From assembly GCA_903917565.1 (NCBI GenBank), contig CAIXBB010000045.1, forward strand, positions 1-64,000: a DNA stretch of 64,000 nucleotides, read 5' to 3'. The notes under the pieces were generated by a model. That model ran no database searches and was not told the origin of the DNA. It worked only from the letters and a program-made list of their open reading frames with translations. This document shows positions 37,398 through 46,500 of this stretch, piece by piece; positions within the stretch are counted from its first letter, which is position 1; each line of letters begins with the position of its first letter. Origin of the DNA: an uncultured cyanobacterium (GTDB taxonomy: Bacteria; Cyanobacteriota; Cyanobacteriia; PCC-6307; Cyanobiaceae). The position numbers and the translations under genes are program-made.

Positions 37398-37423
37398 TTG
37401 CAGTCCTCGGCGTCAGGCGTGCG

Positions 37424-39379
37424 TCACTGTAACGATGGTTCTGCGGTCTGACGAGGGCCAGGCAGCTGCCGGCGTCGTTCCAGTTCCAGCCAGAGCAGCA
37501 GGGCGTTGACATCGGCTGGACTGACCCCGGGAATCCGGGAGGCCTGCCCGAGGCTGCTGGGCTGGATGGCCGTCAGTTTCTCGCGGGCCTCCGCCGAGAG
37601 GGTGCGGATGCCGGCGTAGTCGATGCCGGTGGGGATGGCCCGTCCGAGCTGGCGCCGGACCCGCTCGATCTGCTGCTCCTGGCGGGCCAGGTAGCCGCTG
37701 TACTTGATGTCTATCTCGGCGCCATCGCGCACATCGGCCGGCAGGTCCGGATCGCACAGCCCCAGCCGCACCAGGTCCTCGCCGTGCAGGCCCGGCCGGC
37801 GCAGCAGGTCGGCCAGGGTGATGGAGCCGTTGATGCCGGCGCCGGTGGCGGCGGCCACGGCGGTGGCGGCGGGATCGGAGGCCTTGAGCCGCACCGTCTC
37901 CAGTCGCCGCTTTTCGGCGTCGATGCCGGCCTGCTTCTGTTCGAACAGACGCCAGCGCCGTTGATCGATCAGGCCCAGCTGGCGGCCGAGGGGCGTAAGG
38001 CGGCGGTCGGCGTTGTCACCGCGCAGCACCAGCCGGTATTCGCTGCGGCTGGTGAGCACCCGGTAGGGCTCCTTGAGGTCCTGGGTCACCAGATCGTCCA
38101 CCATGGTGCCGATGTAGCTCCCCTCCCGGGGGAAATGCACGGGGTCCTGGCCCCCCAGCAGGCGGGCCGCATTCAGACCGGCCACCAGCCCCTGGGCGGC
38201 GGCCTCCTCGTAGCCGGTGGTGCCGTTGAGCTGGCCGGCCGAGAACAGCCCCCGCACCCGCCGGGTCTCCAGGGAGGGCTCCAGCTGGGTCGCCGGCAGG
38301 ATGTCGTAGTCGACGGCGTAGGCGGCCCTCAGCATCACGCAGGCCTCGAGGCCGGTCAGCGTCCGCAGCAGGGCCAGCTGCAGGGATTCGGGCAGGCCGG
38401 TGGAGAAGCCCTGGACGTACAGCTCTGGCGTGTCGCGTCCTTCCGGCTCCAGGAAGATCTGATGGCTGTCCTTGTCGGCGAAGCGCACGATCTTGTCCTC
38501 GATCGAGGGGCAGTAGCGGGGCCCCTTGCTGTCGATGAAGCCGCCATAGATGGGCGTGAGGTGCAGGTTGTCGCGGATCAGCTGGTGGGTGGCCGCCGTG
38601 GTGCGGGTGATATGGCAGGCCATCTGCTCGCCGCTCACCCGGGCGGTGGGATCGAAGCTGAAGAAGCGATCAGCCGCGTCGCTGGGCTGCTCCTCGAGGC
38701 GATCGAGGGCCACGCTGCGCCGGTCGACGCGGGCGGGGGTGCCGGTCTTGAGCCGGTCGGTGCGGAAGCCCAGCTCGCGGAGGGCTTCGGTGAGGCCCTC
38801 GGCCGGTTGTTCCCCGGCCCGGCCCGCCGCCATCGAGCGGTTGCCCACCCAGATGCGGCCGCCGAGGAAGGTGCCGGTGGTCAGGATCACGGCGCCGGCG
38901 CCGTAGACGCTGCCGAAGTAGGTGCGCACGCCGATGACCCGTGCCCCGCCCCCGGCCGGATCGCCCGGATCCCCCTCCACCTCCAGACCCGTCACCATCG
39001 CTTCGCGCAGGGCCAGGTTGGGGGTGTGCTGCAGCAGCTGCAGCATCTGGCGGGCGTACTGGCGTTTGTCGGTCTGGGCCCGCAGGGCCCAGACGGCAGG
39101 GCCGCGGCTGGCGTTGAGCAGCCGTTTCTGCAGGGCGGTGGCATCGGCCAGCCGGCCGATCACCCCGCCGAGCGCATCCACCTCGTGCACCAGCTGGCTC
39201 TTGGCCGGACCGCCCACGGCAGGGTTGCAGGGCTGCCAGGCGATGCGGTCGAGGTTGAGGCTGAACAGGGCCGTCGAGACGCCCAGCCGTGCGGCGGTGA
39301 GGGCCGCCTCGCAGCCGGCATGGCCGCCACCGACCACGATCAGGTCGAAGCTTTCGGTGGGGGCTGCGCTCAGGGCCAT
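37424..39379 (-). CDS. mnmG: tRNA uridine-5-carboxymethylaminomethyl modification enzyme MnmG (GidA)
   Basis: 651 residues from the ATG at 39379. The FAD-binding start is [20 protein letters not shown]. Signatures [11 protein letters not shown] and [17 protein letters not shown] are present, and the C-terminal helical domain ([17 protein letters not shown]) contacts MnmE and tRNA. With MnmE it installs cmnm5 at U34 of several tRNAs. Full length and intact. A longer in-frame extension to 39805 covers antisense sequence of the neighbouring gene and is rejected. Confidence 0.96.
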   Translation of the reverse strand: MALSAAPTESFDLIVVGGGHAGCEAALTAARLGVSTALFSLNLDRIAWQPCNPAVGGPAKSQLVHEVDALGGVIGRLADATALQKRLLNASRGPAVWALRAQTDKRQYARQMLQLLQHTPNLALREAMVTGLEVEGDPGDPAGGGARVIGVRTYFGSVYGAGAVILTTGTFLGGRIWVGNRSMAAGRAGEQPAEGLTEALRELGFRTDRLKTGTPARVDRRSVALDRLEEQPSDAADRFFSFDPTARVSGEQMACHITRTTAATHQLIRDNLHLTPIYGGFIDSKGPRYCPSIEDKIVRFADKDSHQIFLEPEGRDTPELYVQGFSTGLPESLQLALLRTLTGLEACVMLRAAYAVDYDILPATQLEPSLETRRVRGLFSAGQLNGTTGYEEAAAQGLVAGLNAARLLGGQDPVHFPREGSYIGTMVDDLVTQDLKEPYRVLTSRSEYRLVLRGDNADRRLTPLGRQLGLIDQRRWRLFEQKQAGIDAEKRRLETVRLKASDPAATAVAAATGAGINGSITLADLLRRPGLHGEDLVRLGLCDPDLPADVRDGAEIDIKYSGYLARQEQQIERVRRQLGRAIPTGIDYAGIRTLSAEAREKLTAIQPSSLGQASRIPGVSPADVNALLLWLELERRRQLPGPRQTAEPSLQ

Positions 39380-39469
39380 GGCTTGAATGTATGGCGCCGC
39401 AGGGGCTGGTGGTGGCCGCAGCGGGTCCAGTTGCCGAATGATGGTCTCCCGCGGTCGAGGCGCCCACCC

Positions 39470-40207
39470 ATGCGCACCGCCCTGGTGCTGATCGATCTGA
39501 TCAACGACCTCATCCATCCCGATGGGGCGATGCCCACCTGCGCCGCCGAGGTGGAGCGGCGCCGGGTGCTGCCGGCGGCGAATCAGGCCCTGGAACGGGC
39601 CCGCTCTCTGGGCTGGCCCACGATCCTGGTGAAGGTGGGCTTCCGCGCCGGCTACCCGGAGCTGCCCGCCCATGGGCCGATCTTCGACCAGGCCCGGGAG
39701 CTGGGTGCCCTGCGGCTGGGCCAATGGGGCACCGAGTTCCATGCCGCTCTGGCGGTTGAGCCCGGCGATCTGGTGCTGGTGAAGCACCGACTGAGCCCCT
39801 TCCACGGCACCGCCTTGGCGACGCTGCTGCGGGCCGGGGGGATCGAGCGGCTTTTACTGGGGGGCGTCAGCACCGCCTGGGCGCTGCAGGCGGCGGCCAG
39901 GGAAGGCCACGACCGCGACTTCCAGATCGTTTTGGTGAAGGATGGCTGCGCGTCGGCGAGTGCACAGGAGCACGACCATTCGATCGAGCAGCTTGCCCGC
40001 CTGGCTTCGGTGGTGCGGGCGGCTGATCTGGCCGACCTGCCGGAGTCGTGCTGTGGGCGCCCTGGTGGGCCGGCCGGCCGGGGGCCTTGCTTTCCCTGCT
40101 TCTGCCGCGCAGCGCTGCACTGCAGGCCCTGGGAATCGCCCTCACCCTGCTCACTCTGGTGGCATTCAGGAACTACAGGGCGGGCTTCGCCACCCGTTGT
40201 GCCCTGA
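39470..40207 (+). CDS. Isochorismatase-fold hydrolase lacking the catalytic cysteine
   Basis: The ATG at 39470 begins [18 protein letters not shown], with the family Asp in LIDLIND. The Lys lies in [11 protein letters not shown] (near residue 105). At the cysteine position of nicotinamidase-like enzymes, [15 protein letters not shown] has Ala in place of Cys. This resembles true isochorismatases (EntB, PhzD), which also lack it. The domain ends near codon 190 (LADLPESC). The remaining 50 codons overlap the following membrane gene and look like read-on. Divergent from mnmG. Confidence 0.8.
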   Translation: MRTALVLIDLINDLIHPDGAMPTCAAEVERRRVLPAANQALERARSLGWPTILVKVGFRAGYPELPAHGPIFDQARELGALRLGQWGTEFHAALAVEPGDLVLVKHRLSPFHGTALATLLRAGGIERLLLGGVSTAWALQAAAREGHDRDFQIVLVKDGCASASAQEHDHSIEQLARLASVVRAADLADLPESCCGRPGGPAGRGPCFPCFCRAALHCRPWESPSPCSLWWHSGTTGRASPPVVP

Positions 40208-40368
40208 TCGTGCTCACGGCCGCGGCGTCTGGAGCAGGCGTGGGCGTCGGCCTCGACCGGTTGGCGCTCGTGGTGGTTGGTGGCTCCGTGGGTCTGGCAC
40301 TGGTGTGGCTTGTGATGCGGGGGGGCGGCAGCGGCGAGGGCCCCGGCGCCAGCAGGGATGCGGCATAG
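40048..40368 (+). CDS. Possible small membrane protein overlapping its neighbours
   Basis: 106 residues, GTG start. Two or three hydrophobic helices ([50 protein letters not shown]) suggest a real membrane protein. It overlaps the isochorismatase-like tail upstream and 196 bases of the sterol-desaturase gene on the other strand. The desaturase tail there is Thr/Pro-rich, as antisense of hydrophobic coding would be. I favour this frame for that stretch, but not strongly. Confidence 0.42.
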   Translation: MLWAPWWAGRPGALLSLLLPRSAALQALGIALTLLTLVAFRNYRAGFATRCALIVLTAAASGAGVGVGLDRLALVVVGGSVGLALVWLVMRGGGSGEGPGASRDAA

Positions 40369-41093
40369 GCGGGGTCCTCGCTGCCGAACACCCGGTCCCA
40401 GAAGGTGAAATAGAGCCCGAAATGCTTCCCGTGGCGGCGGTGGTGGATGGAGTGGTGGGCGGGCCCGATCAGCCAGCGTCCGAGCCAGTGATGGGGAAAT
40501 CCCAGGGGGAGGTGGTCCGGTCCCAGGTGGTTCACGATCGCCCAGACCGTCATCGTGGTGAGGACGGCCATCAGGGTGATGAAGTGGAGGGGTACCACCA
40601 GCACGATCGCCACCAGGAACAGGGCCTGCAGCAGGGCTTCGAGGGGGTCGAAGGCGAAGGAGGTCCAGGGTGTGGGCGCCCGTGAGCGGTGGTGCCCCTG
40701 ATGGAACCAGGGGAAAAGCGCGGGCCGGTGCAGCAGCCGGTGGGTGGCATAGAACCAGCCGTCTTGGAGGACGAGCACGGCGCCGTAGCTCACCGCCAGA
40801 TACCACCAGGGGTAATCCTGCACATGCCCGTAGAGCTGCGTCATGCCCCTGTCCTGGAACATCATCACGGTGGCCGTGGCCAGGGCGAAGACGATCGTGG
40901 AGATCACCGACAGCTGGATGTCGTTCTGCATCGCCTCTGCGGCGGGGGGGCGGACCCCAGGAAGGGCGGGAGGCGAAGATTCGCAAGTGCGTAGATAGAC
41001 CAGCCAGTAGGCAAATCCAGCCATTAAAACATAACGAATCAGGAGGATTGCGAAAAATGCAAATCCATAAAACCAGAAAGAGTGATGCGTCAC
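40173..41093 (-). CDS. Sterol desaturase/fatty-acid hydroxylase family protein
   Basis: 306 residues. Membrane helices flank the di-iron histidine boxes HRLLH (near residue 118), HQGHH (near 131) and HHSIHH (near 213), then GLYFTFWDRVFGSEDPAY. The family uses O2 and two irons to hydroxylate or desaturate lipids. The last 60 residues are Thr/Pro-rich and overlap a plus-strand membrane frame, so the real stop may have been lost. It lies next to the NRPS island and could modify a lipid or pathway product (speculative). Confidence 0.82.
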   Translation of the reverse strand: MTHHSFWFYGFAFFAILLIRYVLMAGFAYWLVYLRTCESSPPALPGVRPPAAEAMQNDIQLSVISTIVFALATATVMMFQDRGMTQLYGHVQDYPWWYLAVSYGAVLVLQDGWFYATHRLLHRPALFPWFHQGHHRSRAPTPWTSFAFDPLEALLQALFLVAIVLVVPLHFITLMAVLTTMTVWAIVNHLGPDHLPLGFPHHWLGRWLIGPAHHSIHHRRHGKHFGLYFTFWDRVFGSEDPAYAASLLAPGPSPLPPPRITSHTSARPTEPPTTTSANRSRPTPTPAPDAAAVSTIRAQRVAKPAL

Positions 41094-41177
41094 TTATTTT
41101 TTCTTGTCCTGATCGCCAAATCCATCCTATCGCGGCTTGGCTCTGCCCAGGTTCATGGATGGGGGGGATCTCCGATC

Positions 41178-41496
41178 GTCCTCCGCCACCGGCTGGAGAA
41201 GCACAACCTGGGCGAGCAGCGTTTCGAGCAGGTCAAGGCTGACCTCAGCCGGAAGGCCGTCCAAGCGTGGCGGGGCCATTCGACCAGGCAGGGCAACCTG
41301 CCGTACCTCAGCTGTGCAGAAGGCTTCGCCTCCGGGATGAACCCCCATCGGTGTTGACAAGGACTCCGGCCTGATCCATACGGTCGTGAGCATGGGTGCC
41401 AGGGTCGAACATCGCTTCCACGTGATCAAACAACTTTGGGACATTCACATTCAGACGACGCGATTACGAGGCATCGGCAAGAACTACTTCAGTTGA
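41178..41496 (+). pseudogene. Decayed IS5-family transposase
   Basis: Three in-order pieces of an IS5-type transposase remain in shifting frames: VLRHRLEKHNLGEQRFEQV, then IGVDKDSGLIHTVV, then ARVEHRFHVIKQLW with TRLRGIGKNYFS before a stop at 41494. These match the N-terminal LEKH, the central GLVH and the C-terminal VEHPF...LRGLAKN blocks. The catalytic acidic core between them is deleted and at least one frameshift separates pieces. No clear terminal repeats are visible. It marks a past insertion at the edge of the NRPS island. Confidence 0.6.
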
Positions 41497-41942
41497 ATGA
41501 GCGGGCTGTCTTCATGACGCTCTTGTTAGCGTGTCGCCAGTCAATGCCTATGACCTGATGAGGAACGTGGTGTCCCCATTCGGGTGAGTCTGGCCCCAGG
41601 AACAGAGAACAATGGGCTCAAGCCAACAGGCATTGACTCCATTCAGGCAGCCTGAGCCAATCGACGTTCAGCCTGGCTGATCGCCAGCCGGTGACATCCA
41701 GGATGCCTGTGCTTGGCGGCCGCCATTGCAGACCGCTGCGCTGGGTTACAGCAAACAGGGCCCAGACCCAGAGGAGAGCGGCGAGGGGAAGAACAAGCGG
41801 CAGATCCTGTGTTGCCGGAACGGTTCATTTCCCTGGAGGCCTTCCGGTTGATTCGGGGCCAGACCGTTCATCTGGGGGGATTCAAGTGCAGGCTCAGGCC
41901 GGGTATCGGGGGCGCCAGGCCATCGGAATCTGATGACTTTAA

Positions 41943-41971
41943 TTGACGGCCGACGTTGTATAAGCTAGAGT
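41943..41971 (+). promoter_or_regulatory. Likely promoter of the carrier protein-P450-NRPS operon
   Basis: TTGACG (41943-41948) and TAGAGT (41966-41971) are spaced by 17 bases, a good sigma-70-like match (TTGACA/TATAAT). This leaves a leader of about 115 bases before the ATG at 42097. Confidence 0.5.
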
Positions 41972-41995
41972 AACTGCTGATTCTGGGTCATATCC

Positions 41996-42058
41996 CTGGA
42001 CTGCATGGTTCTGAGACTTTTGGCTTTCTGAGCCTGGGTTTCACTGAATGCAGTCAGG
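41996..42058 (+). promoter_or_regulatory. Leader inverted repeat upstream of the NRPS operon
   Basis: CCTGGACTGCAT (41995-42006) and ATGCAGTCAGG (42048-42058) pair with one bulge around a 41-base loop, inside the predicted leader. It may be a regulatory RNA structure or operator. No known riboswitch class was recognised. Confidence 0.4.
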
Positions 42059-42096
42059 CCTCTTACGGCTATCTCCACTATTCTGACTCTCACGAA

Positions 42097-42384
42097 ATGC
42101 CCGCCGCTTCATCGAGTCCTACCCCGGAACAATGGATCCAAGATCGGTTCATCGCACTCGCCGAAGAGATGGGGAAGCCCGGTCTCTTCAGTCATGAAGA
42201 TGAATTGAATTCTCCCATCGCATCCGCTGGTGTGGATTCACTGGAGTTCGTGGAAATAGTCATGGAGTTAGAAGAGCAATATGGCATTGAGATTGGCGAT
42301 GAGCAGCTGCATCCAGCGGTTACATTTTCTGAATTATTTAAGATGGTTGCTGAAGCCGGATCCAGATCAATTGAGCAAGCCTGA
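42097..42384 (+). CDS. Free-standing acyl/peptidyl carrier protein
   Basis: 95 residues. The phosphopantetheine serine is in GVDSLEFVEIVMELEEQYGIEI (near residue 49), with a typical four-helix acidic ACP. The first 25 residues are a hydrophilic extension. The gene heads the operon, 35 bases before the P450-like gene. A discrete carrier of this kind could hold the starter unit that the NRPS's N-terminal condensation domain accepts, or the substrate of the P450-like protein. Base composition is more AT-rich than in neighbouring core genes. Confidence 0.9.
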   Translation: MPAASSSPTPEQWIQDRFIALAEEMGKPGLFSHEDELNSPIASAGVDSLEFVEIVMELEEQYGIEIGDEQLHPAVTFSELFKMVAEAGSRSIEQA

Positions 42385-42419
42385 TCATTGGAATCTTATG
42401 TAGTCCAGCTAGCATCAGA

Positions 42420-43553
42420 ATGAACTTCTTGAAGGCCATACAACGCGTCAGTCAAATCACCGGTCAGCGGCGAGAGGGCTCTTTTGCAGAGCTGCCTGAA
42501 TCAATCGAATGCCTATCTGATGCCTGCCAAGCCCCTCGTATCTATATGGTGTACAGGGCTTCTTTGGCCAAAAAAATTCTTGCTGACTCACGCTTTCATC
42601 AAGCCCAGTTTCTTGCCCCAATCCTGTCGCTCTGTGACGAGGAAAGCACTCGGCATATACGTTTTTTCATTGATTTCAACCCAGCTTTTCTTAATGCTGA
42701 TCGTCATGCAGCGCAGGTCGAAATCATTCAGCAGCCCTTCGCCCTTTGTGAAGATGCCATCCGTGATCTGGATATCTCAGTGCTTCTTGATGCCATCAAT
42801 CCACTGCTGGATGGATCAGGGGGGCTGACGGCACACCAAGTTGGAATCGCACTCGTAGGCCGGCTCATTCGCTACTGTCTGGAAGCAGTCAGTGGCGTAG
42901 ATCCTCCTCTCGATAACAAGGAAGTATTCGCTGTCGATATCTTCCAACCCTTCGCAAAGCGCAGCCACCTGGTTCGATGTAACACTATTCTTGATGTGCT
43001 TATCGGTGCAATTGAGAATCACCCTGAGCGTCAGAGTCCACTCTCCGACCCCGAGAGACTTGCAGTACTCACCCTATTGATGATGGGAGCAACGCCATTG
43101 CTGGCTGTTGCCACGGCCCTTCTGAATGCTGTGGTTAGTAGTGCTGACCCTGCTGATCTTCGGGCATCCCTTAGCAGCCTGTCGAATGGTTACTCGATGC
43201 TGCCTACTAATTTTGTTATGCGAGAGTGTGTCGTCCCTCATGACATTCTAGGCCATCCACTTGATGTTGGTGATACCTGCTATGTCTTTCTCGGTGATGT
43301 CAGTGGGTGTCCATTCTCCTCTTCACTGAAGCTTCCCCTCGGCTACGGAAATCACTATTGCAAGGGTGCTGGCCTGGCCAAGGTGGTGACGGCAAGGATT
43401 CAAGAACTCCTCCTGCTCAGAACCGAGGAGATTAGGGAGCATGTTTGTGCTTCACCTGTACAGGTTGGCCCCGCCTCGGCCTTCTTAAAGTATTCAGAAG
43501 CTTCGCTTCCTGCCCTCATAAGTGGTCTGGTGAACAATGCTCAGCCGCACTAG
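42420..43553 (+). CDS. Cytochrome P450-like protein, non-canonical
   Basis: 377 residues. The haem-ligand loop is recognisable near residue 300 (LPLGYGNHYCKGAGLA), with the Cys kept. The preceding VMRECVVPHDILGHPLDVGD resembles the strand region before the haem in class I P450s. The K-helix ExxR and the I-helix acid-alcohol pair are not found: the corresponding stretches read LSSLSNGYSML and MGATPLLAV. The stop overlaps the NRPS start by 17 bases, so the two are co-translated. A role on a carrier-bound substrate is likely by analogy. It may not be a normal monooxygenase. Confidence 0.65.
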   Translation: MNFLKAIQRVSQITGQRREGSFAELPESIECLSDACQAPRIYMVYRASLAKKILADSRFHQAQFLAPILSLCDEESTRHIRFFIDFNPAFLNADRHAAQVEIIQQPFALCEDAIRDLDISVLLDAINPLLDGSGGLTAHQVGIALVGRLIRYCLEAVSGVDPPLDNKEVFAVDIFQPFAKRSHLVRCNTILDVLIGAIENHPERQSPLSDPERLAVLTLLMMGATPLLAVATALLNAVVSSADPADLRASLSSLSNGYSMLPTNFVMRECVVPHDILGHPLDVGDTCYVFLGDVSGCPFSSSLKLPLGYGNHYCKGAGLAKVVTARIQELLLLRTEEIREHVCASPVQVGPASAFLKYSEASLPALISGLVNNAQPH

Positions 43554-46500
43554 CTTTCCTGCTTCTCTGGGCCAGAAACGCTTCTACTTTCTGGAACAGT
43601 ACAGTCATGGATCGGGTGCCTATCACGTGCGCCGTGCCTGGCGACTTAAAGGTCACTTGCTGATTGATCGGCTGCGGAAGTCCCTTGATTCCCTGCGGCG
43701 ACGGCACGAGGCACTGCGCACCACCCTGCGTCTTGAAGGTGCCGATGTTCTGCAGATCGTTCATTCGCCTTCTGCTTGGCCGATGCGAATCGAACGACTT
43801 CAGCTCTCAATGCAGACTGATCCCTTTGACGTTGAGTCCGTCCTGCAACAACGTGCCAGTTTGGAGTCGGTGGCTTCCTTCGATATTGAACAAGGTCCCT
43901 TGGTGCGGGCATTGCTGCTTGAAGTGAGTGAAGATGATCATCTGCTGGTGATCACTATCCATCATGCAGTTTGCGATGGTTGGTCTCTTGATCTTATCGA
44001 GGAGGAACTGTTCGCCCTGTATGAATCAGATAGTGAACTTAATAGCGGCTCAGATCTTGTATCGTCGCCGAAACGATCTGAAGTCGATGGGCACCTGAAG
44101 CAGAATCTTCAGGCTCGCCTCGAGTGCTTGAGGAGTTTTTGGCATCATTACCTTGATGGAGCTCCCACGACCCTGGACATCCCCAGGGATCTTCCTCGCC
44201 CGCCGACGGAATCGTTTTCGGCAGACGTCCAGACCGTCTGCCTGCCTGCCTCCCTGCGGCAGCAACTCGCAAGTCTTGCCCAAGAGAAGGGAACCACCCT
44301 CTATGTGCTCTTGCTGGCGTCGTTTCTGGTCCTGCTATCCAGAATCAGTCTCCAGAAGGAGCTACTTGTTGGAACCCCAGTTGCCGGCCGCAACCGGTCT
44401 GCGCAGCGCCGAACGATCGGGTTCTTCGTCAATACATTGGTGATTCGCGGCGATCTTAGTGGTGACCCCTGCTTCAGTGATTATCTGGAGAGATTGAATT
44501 CAAGCATGGCAGATCTTTTCGCCCATCAGAGCATGCCCTTTGAGCAGCTTGTAAGGGATCATTGCCCTGCAAGGATGTTGGACCGTCCCCCGCTGGTACA
44601 GGTGATGTTTGCTTACAATAATTTCAAGTCAAAGCCTATTCGCACCCGAGGGGTCACTGTTGAACGTTTCGCAATTCCGGCAATTCGGGAGTCGTTTGAG
44701 ATCCATATGGCTATCAAGCCAATGTCCGGCAGTGATGGCCTTCACTGCGATTTAATTTATAGAAAGTCTCTTTTCAGCGGCGACCATATTGATCGCCTCT
44801 TGGGGCAGTGGCTGTGTCTTCTCAAGGGGATCATTGCGGATCCAGACTGCATAGTCACGTCTCTTCCCTTGCTTTCGGATGAGGAACGCCGCCAGCTCCA
44901 GACCTGGTCCCACGGACCCGCCCTGCCGCTCCCCGATCGCTGTGCCCACCAGATCTTCGAGGAACAGGCGGCCCGCACCCCTGAGGCCGCCGCCCTGGTC
45001 TTCGGCGACCGACAGCTCAGCTACGCCGCGCTCAATGCTCGCGCCAACCAGCTCGCCCATCGCCTGATCGAGCGGGGTGTCGGCCCTGATGTGATCGTCG
45101 GCCTCTGCCTGGAGCGCTCCTTCGGGATGGTGATCGCCCTGTTGGCCATTCACAAGGCCGGCGGGATTTATCTCCCCCTTGATCCGTCCCTGCCGGAGGC
45201 GCGCCTGCAGCGGATGCTCGACGATGCCGATCCGCTCCTGGTGGTGGTGGATGGGTCGGCTTGCGCTCTGGCGACTCTGGCAAGCCGGGCGCTGCTGATC
45301 CCTGGAGACGACCTCCAGGAGTCCGGTTCTGGCCATCCCCAGTCCCCTGCCGCATTCCCGCTCTCCGCTCCGGCTTACCTGCTCTATACCTCTGGCTCCA
45401 CTGGGGTTCCCAAAGGTGTGCTCGTCCCCCACCGCGTTCTGGCCGGGCTGGTCGCCTTCCATCGCCAGCACGAGCGCCTGGGGCCACCAGCCCGGACCTT
45501 GCAGTTTGCCGGCTGCGGCTTCGATGTCTCCCTCCAGGAAGTGTTTGGAACCCTTTGCCTCGGTGGCACCCTGTTCCTGATCTCTGCAGAGCAAAGGCTC
45601 GACCCCGCGCTGCTCTGGCAGGTCATCAGGGAGCAGGAGATCGAACGGTTGTTCCTTCCCTATGTCGTTCTTGAGCAGCTGGCCCTCCGCGCCGAGGCTC
45701 CCTACGGCCCCCTGCGCGATGTCATCTCCGCCGGTGAGGCCCTGACCCTGTCACCAGCGATCCGGAGCTTCATCGGCCGGCTTGAGGATGGCCGGTTGCA
45801 CAACCACTACGGCCCGACAGAAAGCCACGTGGTGTCAAACCATCTGCTGCCGGCTGCCGTGAGCGACTGGCCCCTTGTGGCGCCGATCGGCGTGCCCCTC
45901 CCCAACATCTCACTCCAGGTCCTCGATGCCCATCTCCAGCCTTGCCCGATCGGCATTCCCGGGGAACTCCACATCGGCGGGGCCAGCCTGGCCAGGGGCT
46001 ATCTGAACCGCCCCGATCTCACCTCGGAGCGGTTCATCCCCAGCCCTTTCTGCGACGACTCGACGGAGCGCCTCTACAAAACCGGCGATCTCGCCAGCTG
46101 GAATGCCGACGGCACCCTGGCCTTCCACGGCCGCCTGGATCAGCAGATCAAGCTGCGTGGCTTCCGCATCGAACCTGGGGAGATCGAGGCAGCCCTGATC
46201 GCCCATCCGGCGGTCGAGCAGGCTGTCGTGCTGTTGCGGGAGGACCAGCCAGCCAACCCCCAGCTGGTCGCCTACTGGGTCGCCAGCCATCCCTCCGGCG
46301 ATGCGGAAGCCGGCGACTCAGCGTTCAACGACACTGCTGAGGCCAGCACCTTTGTCGCCAGCGAGCTGCGCCCCTTCCTCGCCGATCGTCTGCCCGGGTT
46401 CATGGTGCCGGCCGCCTTCGTCCGCCTCGAGGTTTTCCCCCTCACTCCCAACGGCAAGCTCGATCGCAGCGCCCTCCCCGTTCCTTCCTTCGGGGTGGAA

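Larger units (their letters stand above)
41497..42096. other. 600-base gene-free stretch before the NRPS cluster
   Basis: Relatively AT-rich in its last 160 bases. AGTCAATGCCT (41539-41549) and AGGCATTGACT (41628-41638) form an 11-base inverted repeat 78 bases apart, possibly a mobile-element trace. Short frames here are low-complexity and not supported. The promoter and leader hairpin of the cluster lie at its right end. Confidence 0.5.

Noticed and set aside
37784-39469. Upstream plus-strand extension of the isochorismatase-fold gene
   Set aside because: The first 562 codons are antisense to mnmG; the real start is the ATG at 39470.
41082-41357. 91-residue plus-strand protein overlapping the desaturase start
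   Set aside because: Its middle matches a decayed IS5 transposase and its beginning is antisense to the desaturase N-terminus, so it is not an intact gene.
42816-43022. Small minus-strand frame inside the P450-like gene
   Set aside because: Opposite strand has protein-like sequence with a haem loop and overlaps the NRPS start; the antisense frame has no family resemblance.
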